Shown: piece after piece, positions 49,387-61,030 of the stretch
Layout of the letters: each line of letters starts with the position of its first letter
Position numbering within the stretch: position 1 is the stretch's first letter
Assembly: GCA_039654915.1 (NCBI GenBank)
Contig: CM077594.1
Span: 110,498,893 to 110,562,892 of the forward strand
Direction of reading: 5' to 3'
DNA from: Aquilaria yunnanensis
Taxonomy: Eukaryota > Streptophyta > Magnoliopsida > Malvales > Thymelaeaceae
Length of the DNA: 64,000 nt
Made by a program: the position numbers and the translations under genes
Notes under the pieces: model-generated
The model's input: the letters and a program-made list of their open reading frames with translations, nothing else
What the model was told of the DNA's origin: nothing
Database searches by the model: none

Positions 49387-50041
49387 TTGGGATACTTTGA
49401 ATTTGGTTGGTTCTCTTTGGCAACAAAAGTGTTCTATGAAGAGATAAGTGGTTTATACATTCCTCTCCATGTCTCTTATCTGTGGGTGCTAAAAGTCCCA
49501 AAAGATCTCCAAGATGTGATGGATGAACTTTTCAAGGTAAAAACTAAAAATTTTCTTAATTATCTTTCACCTTTCCTTACAGCACTTTTTTGTTTGTTTG
49601 TTTAGACATCTTCCAAATGTATGCTTTCCATTATGCAAAGCCCATGAATGCTTATTCTTGTAATTATGCTATTTAGTAAAAGAAAATTTGGAGAAACATA
49701 AATAATATGCTGCTGACACAACATCCATAATTTTTACAGAAAAGGCAAAAGGGACATATTATGGGTTGGATGGAGTATTAGGAAATTATTATTATTATTA
49801 TTATTAGTGTTATCTTGCACAAGTTGTTCTTTTAAAATCTAGAAATTACTTAGGCAAATTCCACAGGTATATTCTGTTGTGCTACTACTACATATACCAT
49901 TTACATCCCTAACTCTAATTTGTTTCTTTTCTTTCCAGCTGAAGACTATAAGAGATGCAATGCAATTCGGCCTGATTAGCAATGCTATAGGTGCTGTGTC
50001 AACTGCCATTGTTTCCTGGAAATACTCGAGGAGTTTGCATG
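49387..50041 (+). pseudogene. Second captured gene fragment, two exon-like pieces
   Basis: An open frame from 49387 ends at a donor (TTCAAG|GTAAAA, 49536). A good acceptor (CTTTCCAG) precedes 49939-50041, which ends at CATG|GTAATT. Joined, the frame stays open: PKDLQDVMDELFK continues into LKTIRDAMQFGLISNAIGAV and then STAIVSWKYSRSLHG. The second piece looks like an amphipathic start plus one hydrophobic helix with a basic end, as in a small membrane protein. I do not recognise the family. Downstream, about 50636-50716, a short direct repeat (CTGAGCTGGTA...AGAGGGTGG, two copies) may be its 3' region. Confidence 0.45.
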
Positions 50042-51090
50042 GTAATTAATGTTATTCTTTTTTTTTACTATAGCGTGTCAAAAATGCATGACATAAATGT
50101 TCGTGGGGACAAATTTGAAATGATGCAAGTATCCAAGCATGCTGTCAGCAATATTTGGTCATAAAGGCGTAATGGACCTATATCCTTCTTTGACACCTTT
50201 TCTATGTTCTGCTCATAGAAAAGTGCGGGTGGAAGAAGAAATATTTGCTGTGAAACAGAATCATGAACACTGAAATAGAAATACATAGTCAAGGCCTTGT
50301 AGAAAAGAAAAAATTATGCACTATTAAGCAAATTTTTTTTATTCATGCATACTATATTAACCTTGGAAGGAAAGGGATCATCTTGCTTTCCTGGTTGGAT
50401 CTAGTTTTTGTTGCTGTGACCATTGTTCGTTTCAAATCCTAAGGCTGTTCATCTTCATTTCACCTGAACTTGTATGATAGCATTTTGAGGTTACTTTTAG
50501 TCTTTTGATGACACTAGAGCAATCTGAAAAGTAAGTGTGCTGCTATGTTTTCTGCATGTACCAGTCTCTTCTGTGGCTACACTATAACAGCTGTTTCATG
50601 AATTAGCAGGATTAACTCATCCAGAAACCTGTTGCTGAGGTGACTGAGCTGGTAAAATAGAGGGTGGAAATGTCCTTGTTGCTGATCTGGCTGAGCTGGT
50701 ACACCAGAGGGTGGTCATTTCCTTTCTTTAACGCCTTATTATGTAGTCTCTGTGCTGGACTTGGTTTATATTTTATCTTTCGTTATAGATAGTTGATCTT
50801 GTTATGTGGCTGTAAATGATGAAGTGGGAAGTGTTGATGCTTAATTTCCAGCACCCTGTGTAGTTCCAATATTAAATTTTATCATGAAAATAATTCTAAG
50901 AATCAAGGCAATCTCTTTTTGTCGCTCTTTCAGTTTACTGTTAGCTCTCATGTTAAATACAAGGTTAACTTGGAGTTTTTTTAACAAAATAAAATACAGG
51001 TTAAGTTCCAACAAATCATTCAATAAACTGCTACATGCATAATGTAACTATTTTCGCCAACTTCGTTTAGAACACGTCACTAATTATAAC

Positions 51091-52508
51091 TGATGGGTTT
51101 CGGGAGCCAAACAGCGCAGCGGAATTTAACCGAAACCCTCTAGGATCCAAGTGAAACAGGATAAACCCGGTGTTCAAAAATTTTCATACCTAATTTTCGG
51201 TTGAGATATCTCACTCAACTGTAGAGTCGAATCACAAAACCTGAACAGTTGACGTGTTCAGGCTCTCTATGGTATCCACACGAGCCTCTCGGGATCACCA
51301 CGCTTCCACCACGTCCTGGCAGATGCATTTTTCTTGCGCTCGCAGTGCTAGCTTGCGTCCTTCGAGGAATTGCAAGAGAAGAGTGTGGCTGTCTTTTTGG
51401 GAGGCTAGGGCAAGGAGGCCTGCGAATTTCTCACTAGAAGTTGTATTTATAGTGAGACTCAACTTCCAGGCCTAATAGGTTTCAAAGCCCTAATCCAATT
51501 AGGCTTTAATTTCAGGCTTAATAATGGTTCAACTATTGGGCCCATTATTAATAAGAAATTATTGTGAAACCAAAACCCAAATTATTAGCCCATGCACTCT
51601 AATGATCCAAATAGCTCTATGTGTGCGACCCAATAGGCTCTTACCACGTTCGCAATGATCATAAATCACATTTATGATCATAAGCAATTAGCGGTGTCTA
51701 GCAACACATCATTACTACCCAAATAACAAGATTGTCTATGATTCGACTAAACCTTTATGATCATCACCGATATATGCCATTGTCCCTTTGTCTAAGATAT
51801 CAAGACTAAGCACGAGACATGGAATGTGTCACTCTCGTATAGCCCAATCTTTGGTTTCTTGATTACCGAGTAAACCAACTTAAACTGATGACATTGATAT
51901 CGTATATCAACTCATCCGAGCATGGCCATGCATTTTTCTAAGTCTTACTCTATCAAGAGGCCCGAAGATATCACTCCCGTTACATAGGAAAGACAAATCC
52001 CATCTTGATCATACAAATCCCTCCGCATGATATGTGATATGCCCAATGACCTCCTTCAAGTTCACTCAATTACGAGCAACAAAGGAAAGTATCAAAGTAT
52101 GTGACTCACATGTAGGGAACCTTGATGATCTTAGGTTGAAGGACTACATATACCATGATCACTATGAGAATCACTTATGACACTCATATAACAATCCATG
52201 AAGTGTTCTCATGGTGGGTCGGTCCAGTACACAAGTTCTCCAACTTGTACCCATATGTAGACTACATATCTCATATTAGTCTCCACATATGCTAGTCGTT
52301 ATGTATTATTGCAACCTGCTCCACAATAATACTAGACCAGGGACATTTAAGAATATCATTATTCTAGGGTTACAATTATGTTTGTTAAGTTACGCAGAAA
52401 CAAAACAACAAACATAATTGCTGGATTAATGCCTTAATAAAATATCATGACTCAATGTGCAAAAAAATACAATCATCTCATGATTGGCTTTTGGGCACAA
52501 CACTAACA
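51091..52508 (-). mobile_element. Solo LTR (1.42 kb) nested in the CACTA element
   Basis: A perfect 5-bp TSD ATAAC lies at 51086-51090 and 52509-52513. On the minus strand the segment starts TGTTAGTGTTGTGCCCAAAA and ends CTCCCGAAACCCATCA, that is TG..CA. There is no PBS, polypurine tract or second LTR, so it is most simply a solo LTR left by recombination between the LTRs of a full element. The start resembles Copia LTRs of plants, a weak family assignment. Confidence 0.85.
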
Positions 52509-53212
52509 ATAACAAATACCGACAGTTACATGTCACAAACTAGCAACGGTTACACGTCAGAAACCAGCGACAGTTATGCGTCACTTACCACACTAAGTAG
52601 CGACGTACGTGAGTCACTAATTACCGACCTATGTCAGTCACGACAATAAATAGCGACAGTCACAAGCCACTAGTTAGCAACGGCTACGCGTCACTAACTA
52701 GCAACGACTATGCGTCACTAAGTTCCCCAACTAGCAACGGTCACAAGTCACTAATTAACGACGGCTACGCGTCACTAACTAGTAACGACTATGCGTCACT
52801 AACTAGTAATGACTATGCGTCACCAACTTCACCAACTAGCGACGGCTACATGTCACTAACTAGCGATGACTATACGTCACTAACTTCGCCAACTAGCGAC
52901 GGCAACTCGTCACTAACTAGCGATGGTCACAAGTCACTAATTAGCGACGGCTACGCGTCACTAACTAGCAACAACTATGCGTCACTAACTTCACTAACTA
53001 GCGACGGGAAAAGGTCACTAAAGTGCCAGTCGATGAACCACCGGAAATTTTGTGACGGTCTTGGTAGTGACGTTTGATTGTCGCTAATAAATTAGCGGTG
53101 AGTAGATTAGCAACGGACCATTTAGCGACAGTGTGCCGTCGCTTTGTCCTCTGTAGCGACGGCAAGCCGTCACTAATGGCCGTCGCTAAATCGGTTTTTT
53201 CTAGTTGTGTAA

Positions 53213-54267
53213 TTTTATGAGACAAAACAATACGTATAAGATATCAAAATTGTATGTAGATTGAAAAAAGTGCAACATTAATAGGAGTTTGTGCCTTATA
53301 GGGTTATACATAAAAATTATTTTAACTTTAATATCATATATATATATATAACAAATTCATAATAAAATAGTTTAAAGTCAACTAAGCGAAATACTATTAG
53401 CAATCTTAGGTTCAATCGAAAACTTTGATTTAGTATTTAAAGATTATGGTTGTTATCAAAAGGTTTAATGTCTAATCTTAAACTTTCTTGTTAACATATT
53501 CTTCCCATTTATCAAAGAAAAGGAAAAAAATCAATCTCAATGCTCAAAGCAAGTGTTATATCATCCGATTCGTCTAGCATTCCAGCGCAGACAAATGTGG
53601 GTGATCCATTTTTTGTCTTAGGGGGTCAGGTAGAGATTAAAGCCCGAAAATCGGTAGATATCAAAGATGGGGCATTTTTTAACAATACATGGGGTGATGA
53701 CATCAAAATTTTTTTTATCTATTCATTATATTAGACTTTATGTTGGTTGATCTACTATTTAGAGCTTCTTCACATTTTATTTGGCTAAATCGTCTATTGT
53801 TCATTTTGATTATTTGATCATATTATATCTAGGTTTTATTTCAGTTATTTGTGAATTATTTATTCTATATTTATTCTGGTTTATATGGAAGATTTGACTT
53901 CATTCAATTTCCTTCCTTTCATTCGGTGTTGCAAGAACAAGTAGCTTTTTTAGTGGCCAGTTTTATATTTCTATTGTTCGTTAGAGACTTGTGCATTGTT
54001 GACTTGTAGGATAATGTTGCAAATTAAAAAAACCCATGAAAAAACTAGAATATCATAATTTAAATCATTTCATAAGTTAGAATTTTCAGTTCAAAAACTT
54101 GTTAAGAAAATAATTATTTTTAATTTTCTTTATTGTTTCTATTTAGTTACAATACCATTTGAGTACTCACACTTTAGCCCCACATTGGAATGGCTTTTAA
54201 AATTAGCATTAGTGCTTTAGATAATTTATTCAATGGTTGAGATAACAAACGCTATAGTTAATATGAC
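53213..54267. other. Intergenic DNA, nothing recognised
   Basis: The 64-codon ORF at 53540-53734 has balanced composition in its first 45 residues (for example SIPAQTNVGDPFFVLGGQVE) but no recognised family. The remainder is AT-rich. Confidence 0.4.
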
Positions 54268-54614
54268 GTATTTTTATTTTAACTTAAGTCAACTTAATCT
54301 AAAATGACTTATTTTTATTTTTACATATTTTTGTCCAAAACTAATTTTATTTAAAAGCTAATATTATTTAGATATAATAATCCATTTGAAAGTATATTTT
54401 CATGATATTATTAAATTTTTATGAATTTTTCTAGTTTTATGCATTAAAAATAAAAATTCATAAAAATTAAATAAGATTACAAAAATTGTATCTTCAATGA
54501 ATTATTTCACCAACATAATATTGGATTTCAAATAAAATTAGTCTCGGATAAAAAATATGTACAAATAAAAATAAATTATTTTGGATTAAGTTGACTTAAG
54601 TTAAAATGAACTGG
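54268..54614. repeat. Palindromic MITE family, copy 3
   Basis: TATTTTAACTTAAGTCAAC on the left is mirrored by GTTGACTTAAGTTAAAATG on the right. The internal mirror AATTTTTATGAATTTTTC / AAAATTCATAAAAATTAA is the same as in copies 1, 2 and 4. Confidence 0.75.
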
Positions 54615-54755
54615 TTATAAAAGCTACAATTGAATAGCTTTTTTAAAACTTTAATGCTAATCATTGAACTCAAACCTCTATTTGTTTATCCAGTTACTTC
54701 TAGCTTAGAAAAAATTAGTTTAGGTGGCATTTTTACTTTCAAGGGTAATTTAGTC

Positions 54756-55349
54756 TAGGAGTGTAAACGAACAGAGTGTTCAACGAACCATTCTGTAGAA
54801 GTTCATTTATATTTTTTTATTTAGCTAGATGAACGAATATGAATAAATTTTTCTGTTTGATTAGTTAAACAAACGAACACGAACAAAGTCACGTTCGTTA
54901 TTTATGTTCACAAACTGTTCAGTTATTGTTCATTTATATTCATTTATTTATTTGTTTATTTATGTCTATTTATTTGCTTATTTATATATTAGCTATACAT
55001 TTTTTACTATATATATATTTTATATATCATATATTTTTATTAGTGTCTACGTATTCTACACACATATAATTATGCCCTAATCTTCTCCAAATTAATTTAT
55101 TATCTTTGTTTTCCCAAACATAATCAGTTATTTCATTCACAATATGAACCTACTGCAGCACCAAGCCAAGCCCCATAGCCCTAACCCATAATTTTTCTCA
55201 CCATCGGCTATTGCTCTGCTAGTCATTACTAACCCTGCTCCAATTCAGATTGGCAGTAGTTATTAATTTTAATTGTTTGTGTTCGTTAAAAGTTAAACGA
55301 ACAAACATGAATATGACTTGTTCGTGTTCGTTCGATTTGTTTACAGTCA
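54756..55349. mobile_element. hAT-like MITE with GTGTAAACGAAC ends
   Basis: The left TAGGAGTGTAAACGAACAGA is mirrored by the right end read in reverse (GACTGTAAACAAATCGAACG). Flanks share TAATTTAGTC (54746-54755 and 55350-55359). The interior carries many (T)GTTCGTT / AACGAAC motifs and TTTATTTGTTTATT runs. The shared flank is 10 bp, so hAT (8 bp) and MULE (9-10 bp) are both possible. Confidence 0.65.
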
Positions 55350-55833
55350 TAATTTAGTCCTTTTGGTCATTTTATAGCTTAGGAAGTTGGTAGGATCATT
55401 TGCATTTAAATTATGTTGTTATTTCGTGTTATGAATTATTAGGAATTTAGAATGGTTATCTAAGGTAGAAATAGGAATTAATTTAGTGCAGGTACTAATT
55501 TGGAGTTTTAAAAAAATTTTAGGGTCAATTTAGGTCAAAGGAAAAAATTTGGGTGGAAACCTAAGGTTTTTAGAAAGTTCTGGAAAAAATTAAAACTTTG
55601 GGGATGGGTAAATTTGGCAAACTTATAAAATTCTAGCCAAAGTCTTGCAGTTTAATAAAATTCTAAACTAATTTGACAAATCTTAAAAATTTTGGGTTAT
55701 ATTGAAATCTTGCATGAAATTAATGACTAGAACACTAGTCTAAGAGTTTTCTTGGACTTGGATGACTACTTTGCCTAGATAATATCCTAATGGATTCAAA
55801 TCACTAAAAAATTGATTTGGATGAGATTTAGAG

Positions 55834-56170
55834 CCAATTCATTTTAATTTAAGTTAACCGACTTATTTTTACTTTTGTATCTTTTTTGCTTGAAACCAAT
55901 TTTATTTGAAAGCCAACATTATGTAGATACAATAATCCATTTGAAAGTAAATTTTCATGATGTTTTTAAATTTTTATGAAAATTTCTTTTTTAATGCCCT
56001 AAACTAGAAAATTTCATAAAAATTTAGTGAGATTACAAAAATTATATTTTCAATAGATTATTACAACTACATAACATTGGCTTTTAATTAATATTAGTTC
56101 TGAGTAAAAAAGACATAAAAATAAATATAAGCCATTTTGAAGTCAATTAATTTGAGTTAAAATGAACTGG
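55834..56170. repeat. Palindromic MITE family, copy 4
   Basis: Begins CCAATTCATTTTAATTTAAG and ends TTGAGTTAAAATGAACTGG. Length 337 bp and the internal mirror match copies 2 and 3. Confidence 0.8.
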
Positions 56171-56280
56171 GTTTTAATCTCTCCAATTTGTTTTGATCTC
56201 ACTTATAACTTTACTTCTATAAGTAGAAGTCACCATTTAAGAGAAAACGGGGAGAAAAAGAATAAAAAGAGCCAAAAAAT

Positions 56281-57360
56281 GGGTCAATTGCATTTGTGGC
56301 CCTTAACATTTAATTATTGTACCATTATAGACCCTAACCTTAATTTTGTACTGAAAAAATCTCTAACCTCTTTTAAGTGTTCTATTTTGGATCTTTTGAG
56401 GGTAGAAAACATTAGTGTAAATGAAAAATGTCACATGGCATGCCAGCATGGATGATTGCCACTCTGGTACAACAAATCAATTAACAAAACCTTAAGTTTT
56501 CTTAAAAAAAGGGGGAAAAATGCACCCTTAGTCCCCCACTTACCACTCTTATCCCAAGAAACCGTAAACTTCCCCACCTGTTGCCGCCACCTCTAGGGCT
56601 TCGCCACTGTTGGCCAACACTTCCAACTGCCAACCACTGATGGTCCTATCATGCCAACCTCGCTTTGACTGCCACCCTGGCCATCTTAAGCCTTTGACAC
56701 CCCCATACATGAGAAGCCCATGTTGTTGCCATTCTCATCCCTCCATCGATTGCAGAAACCAAAAAGAAAATCAATTCACCATCGCTGCCTCACTGCCCAA
56801 GCCTAAGAACCCAAATTCGGCCCACAAAATGGGGTAAGAGGAGGTTGGTTCTTCAAATTGGGGTGGGATTGGAGTTTGTGGAGGGAGGCAGTTATCTATT
56901 TGAAGTGGGTCTCAATAGTGGAGATAGTTTGTTGAGGGAGGAGAACGACAAGGTGGTGGCGCAATAGTGGAGTAAAGGGAATGATGGGGCAATGGGGCGG
57001 TGGTAGGGCAGGGGGACCAACAGGGTGATGGGGCGGCAATGAGGTGGGGGGAAGGCGAAATGATGGGGCGACGATGGCCAGAGAATCCATATGATTTTCT
57101 TTTTGTTTTTTTTAATTTGTTCTTAATTTGTTCTTACTTTTTCACATCATCCATGACAATTCATCTATTGTTCTAGTGTGCCAAATCATCCATGCTAGTG
57201 TGCCTTGTGGCATTTTCCATCCACACTAATGTTTTTCATTCACAAAATATCCAAAATGGAACATTTAAATGAGATTAGGGATTTTTCATGTATAAAATAA
57301 AGATTAGGGTCTAAAATGGTACAATAATTATAGGTTATGGGCCTCGGTCGCAATTTACCA
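56281..57360. mobile_element. MULE-type element with GC-rich cargo (Pack-MULE candidate), 1.08 kb
   Basis: The left end GGGTCAATTGCATTTGTGGC is mirrored by the right end in reverse (TGGTAAATTGCGACCGAGGC). The TIRs extend about 170-190 bp per side, sharing TAATTATTGTACCATT, AGACCCTAA, GTTCTATTTTGGAT and ACATTAGTGT. Flanks are GCCAAAAAAT (56271-56280) and GCAGAAAAAT (57361-57370), 8 of 10 identical. The centre (about 56520-57080) is GC-richer, with open frames on both strands rich in Pro/His/Cys that I do not recognise; it may be captured genic DNA. Confidence 0.75.
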
Positions 57361-57370
57361 GCAGAAAAAT

Positions 57371-57960
57371 TAAGTTCTTCGAGAAAAGGTGAAACTGCCA
57401 TCTAAGTCCTCTGTCTCGCTACCCTCTCCCCAAGGAACCTGAAAGTTTTTCCCTTAGTTGCCGACACCCCTGCAGAGCTGCCCCTGTTGCTCGATGCCAC
57501 CAACGCCGCCACAAGCCGTCGTCGCCAATCCTAGTCTGTTGCCCCCGCCTCGCCTTGCATAGCCCTGCCGTCTCGAGGAGTTACCCCATCGCCGTTCTAG
57601 CCAAACCGTAGGAGGGAGGAAAACCGCCAAGTCACGTTTGCCGTCCCGCCACCCCTGATTCGTCGATCACGTCGGCGGCTCAGCTGGAAAAGGCCGCTGT
57701 CGTCTCCTCTGTGATAGACGGCCCTGATCGTCCCAAGGCCGCCGCCCCATCGCCGCCGGAGTCGAGGAATCAAAAGAAACATGCCTCCAACGAGTAACCA
57801 ACCCGTTTACGCCCAGGCCCGATCCTGTCAAGCTTCTCCCTTTGGTTTTACTCTCATTTTAGCCCCCTGTTCTTTGTATTTCGTTCATCTAGACTACTAC
57901 ATTTTTCTATTTTTCAGATTGGTCGCAGACAGCAAGTTTTTTTTTTGTTATTCTTTCCAT
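57371..57960. other. GC-rich segment resembling captured genic DNA
   Basis: 57400-57790 is unusually GC-rich (CCGCCGCCCCATCGCCGCCG at about 57739) and has frames on both strands, including minus-strand 57597-57782. Its left part resembles the interior of the neighbouring element (AAACCGTAAACTTCCCC versus GAACCTGAAAGTTTTTCCC). No family recognised. Confidence 0.4.
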
Positions 57961-58960
57961 TTATTTTTTATTTATTTGTTTGTTTCACCATGCATTAAAC
58001 TTAGCTATTAAATTTACATATGGATACAATGTAGGATATTTATTTGTCTTTTCTTTGTTTATTTTTTTAGAATAGTTTAATTTTTATCTCATAATGCGTC
58101 CAAAAGTTTATAATACATAAAAATTATTTATTATGCTAGATAATTTAATTTACATTATTTTTTTAGGGATTATAAAGAAATAAAATTTAGGTAATTTACT
58201 TAATTAATTTTCAAGAATCCATTCTTAGTGAGTTTAATAAAATCTTAAGACAAATTATTTGTTCAAATCCAACTGGTCTGGTATGACTCACAATTTGAAC
58301 AAGATGTTCCTTTAAAATTCTACGTGAATTTGATAAAGCCCCAAATTTTAAAGATTTCTAGAATTTCATATTCGGTTGATTTAATAATATTTATGGTTTG
58401 GAATTAAATTAAAAATTAAATATAATTAAATAAAATTCATAAAATCATTTTATCAAATGTTAGGCATTAAAAGAAACAAGAATTTAGAAATAAATAAAAT
58501 CGAACCCTCATGGTACTAATTCCTAGGCACTAAAATGAGATTATTTTAATGTAACTGACTTACGATTTTAGAATCTTTTGAAGACTGTAACATATATCTA
58601 ATTAACCTAGGCAAAACTGATTGATGATTACTTCAAAAAATATGTTACTACACTAATACTCACTTAGTCACTTGAATAAAAAAAATAATTAATCGATTAT
58701 GATTTTGTTTGTAATCAACCTAAAAGAAGAAAATTTAATATAAATAATAATATATATTTTTTTAACTTTCTTAAATTATAAAATTCCAATTCATTCATAG
58801 ATTAAGTAAGGAATAAATAAAATTTAAAAGACTTTATCAAATAACTTAATTATTATTTAATGTTTTTGTGCATATCGTATTAGACCTTCAAGAGTCCGTT
58901 GACGCCACTGCGACGACCAGCCACCATGTAATCGGCATCTGATGCTTAAACTTTTGAAAG
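57961..58960. other. AT-rich intergenic DNA, nothing recognised
   Basis: No gene, TIR pair or RNA seen. Confidence 0.5.
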
Positions 58961-58964
58961 TCGA

Positions 58965-60390
58965 CAAATGGTACCAACAGTCCCAGACCTTTAACTATCA
59001 TTACAAATCGGTCCTTAATCTTCAATTTTCTGCAAATTGATCTCAAATATTTATAATTCATTTCATATAATCAGGCCTTAGCCCTAAGCAAGCACAAAAA
59101 TCTTATGGCGAGAAAAAAACTGATATTTTAAATTGTTTATTAACTGAAAAAATTATGGTTTAGTTTCAATTTATCGAAAAACATTCTGCATCTGATTAAC
59201 TGAAAATTGAAATCAATTATTCATTCATAACCATAATACCTATCTCCAAATCAAAACCCGACAGCCCCTACCCGACTACCTTCATCCATTTTCTGACCCA
59301 CCTGCTCTCTCCTCCAAATCCTCCATTTCCGGCAGAAGCAGTAACTAGTCGATAAGCGGTGGCAATAGGTGATTCCGACAGTGACAAGCGATAGTGATGG
59401 AAAGAAAGCGACGCGAGGATGGGTGACTGAGGAAACGATGAGGGCGAGCAATGGAACACTGTGACAATGGGGTAGTTTCTGGGTTTTGCTCGAATAGGTC
59501 ACCGACGACCTGGGCAAGGGAGCTTCTGTTGATGTCAGAGCCATTCGATTCACCTAGGGATAAAGAAGATAAGGAATTGACGCCTCCACTTCCTCGCTTA
59601 TTGGGCAATTCCTCTATGATTTTTGTTCCTCAACAATGGAGTTAGGCCACGATGGCAAATTTGGGTTTAGAGTAGGAGTCGGGCTAGAAGGATTTGGGGC
59701 CCGTGTCATCATCGAGGAAGACTGATTCAGACATGCTCTGGCGGCATGCATGGGTAGCAGTATGCGGCGGATCAGGAGCAGCTGCAGTGAGCAGTTTTCA
59801 GATGGATAGCTCGATTTGAACATTGTCTTCCTTCGCCGTGTAGCTTTGAAATGGGTGACGAGATCTGATTAATTCGAGATTGAATATGTTAATTTGAAAT
59901 CGATTGAATCTGTGATTTCATTTGTGTTCTAGTTCTGCTTTGAGATTTTGCTTCGTTGATTTTTTGCAGGGTTTCAGTTTGAGATTTGGGTTTAAGTTCT
60001 AGTTATACTTCGTTTTTTTTGTTTAGATGCAGAAGTTGAGGGGTAAAGGTTCTGTGGATGAAGACTTGGAGGGCAAAGTAATCTATTTTCCCTTTTCTGT
60101 GCTAACTGATAATGACACAGTTAATTTTGGAAGAGCAAGGGTAGGTATTTGAAACAAGAAGGATATAAGTGTAGGTTTGGCTATACTCAAAGAGGGTCTA
60201 GGTAATTTTATCTTTTATAATAGTAATGAAACATTTAAATGATTATTTTTTTTCTTTATAAATTAGGCTTTTATGTCTATCTATGATTAAGTATCACCAT
60301 GCAATGAATTAGGAAGATCTGAAACTAGTTTAAGATGACCGAAGGTCGATGACGGATTTTGAAGGAAGTTAAAAGTTTGGGACCAATGAC
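58965..60390. mobile_element. Possible MULE-type element with GC-rich interior
   Basis: The left AGTCCCAGACCTTTAACTATC resembles the reverse of the right end (TGGTCCCAAACTTTTAACTTCC). Between them, 59250-60070 is GC-richer, with many overlapping frames on both strands (59251-59823) and a leader-like TTTGAGATTTTGCTTCGTTG region. No clean TSD was seen, and the repeat at 60090-60215 (partner of 24925-25070) lies inside, so several nested events may be superimposed. Confidence 0.4.
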
Positions 60391-60535
60391 AGCTTTCTAC
60401 TTCGTGGACAGGTCCTTGCCTCTGACCCATCTCACTCGAGAGCTCTGTCTTCTAGATGAGCAATGGCGGGTTCTCCACAACCATAAATATATGTTTTGTT
60501 TGTTAGGGACAACCATAAACATATTGTCATCATAA

Positions 60536-61030
60536 ATAGCACCATTAGCCCCAACATTTAATTGTTATTCATGTAACTACAAATTAGTCCCAAATATTTA
60601 TAATTGTTACATATTAATGTTGGTCCTTAGCCTTAGACAAGCACAAAGATCCAATTTATAGATAGGAAAAACTGTTAATTTAAATAAGTCATTAATTGTG
60701 AAAAAAATATAAAATAGTTTGAATTTAAAGGAACATAGCTGAGAAATAATTTAAATTAACATTTAAAAAATTTGATGTATAATGATTTATGAATGTTAAT
60801 GAATTCAAGCTACTTGGTAATTATTTTCAAATAAATTCAAATTGCATTGTAATTTTTTAACGGTTAATAGACTATTTAAACTATTAACTTTTTTTTTTTC
60901 TATAAATCAAATTTCTGTGCAAACTCAGTAATGTTAGAATTATAAATTAATATGCAATGAGTTATAAAAATTTAAGATCAATTTGGATTAAGGTAGAGAT
61001 TGAGGACCCATTTATAATAGCAACTAAATT
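60536..61030. repeat. Dispersed MULE-interior-like repeat
   Basis: Shares with 58985-59150 the order CAAATATTTATAATT, GGTCCTTAGCCTTAGACAAGCACAAAGATC / AGGCCTTAGCCCTAAGCAAGCACAAAAATC. It carries GACCCATTTATAATAGC at its right end, mirroring AGTTACATGAATAAC-type left sequence only weakly. Confidence 0.45.

Larger units (their letters stand above)
44485..53209. mobile_element. Large non-autonomous CACTA element with gene fragments, 8.7 kb
   Basis: Starts CACTACAAGAAAAACAGCC and ends TTTTTTCTAGTTGTG, with the 3-bp TSD TAA at 44482-44484 and 53210-53212. Subterminal repeats of the TTAGTGACGGTTAACCGTCG type occur dozens of times, in blocks at 44500-44860, 45233-45490, 46118-46410 and 52530-53200. 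No TNP2-type transposase is visible, so it depends on a partner. The cargo includes a PP2A B' fragment, a second spliced-looking fragment, and a nested solo LTR (51091-52508). About 7.3 kb remains after subtracting the LTR. It separates the SEP and AP1/FUL genes by a large part of their 23-kb gap. Confidence 0.93.

Noticed and set aside
52631..53077. 148-codon ORF rich in NGYASLTSNDYASLTS repeats
   Set aside because: It is the translation of the CACTA subterminal repeats, whose spacing happens to be a multiple of three. The same motif occurs non-coding and inverted at the left end.
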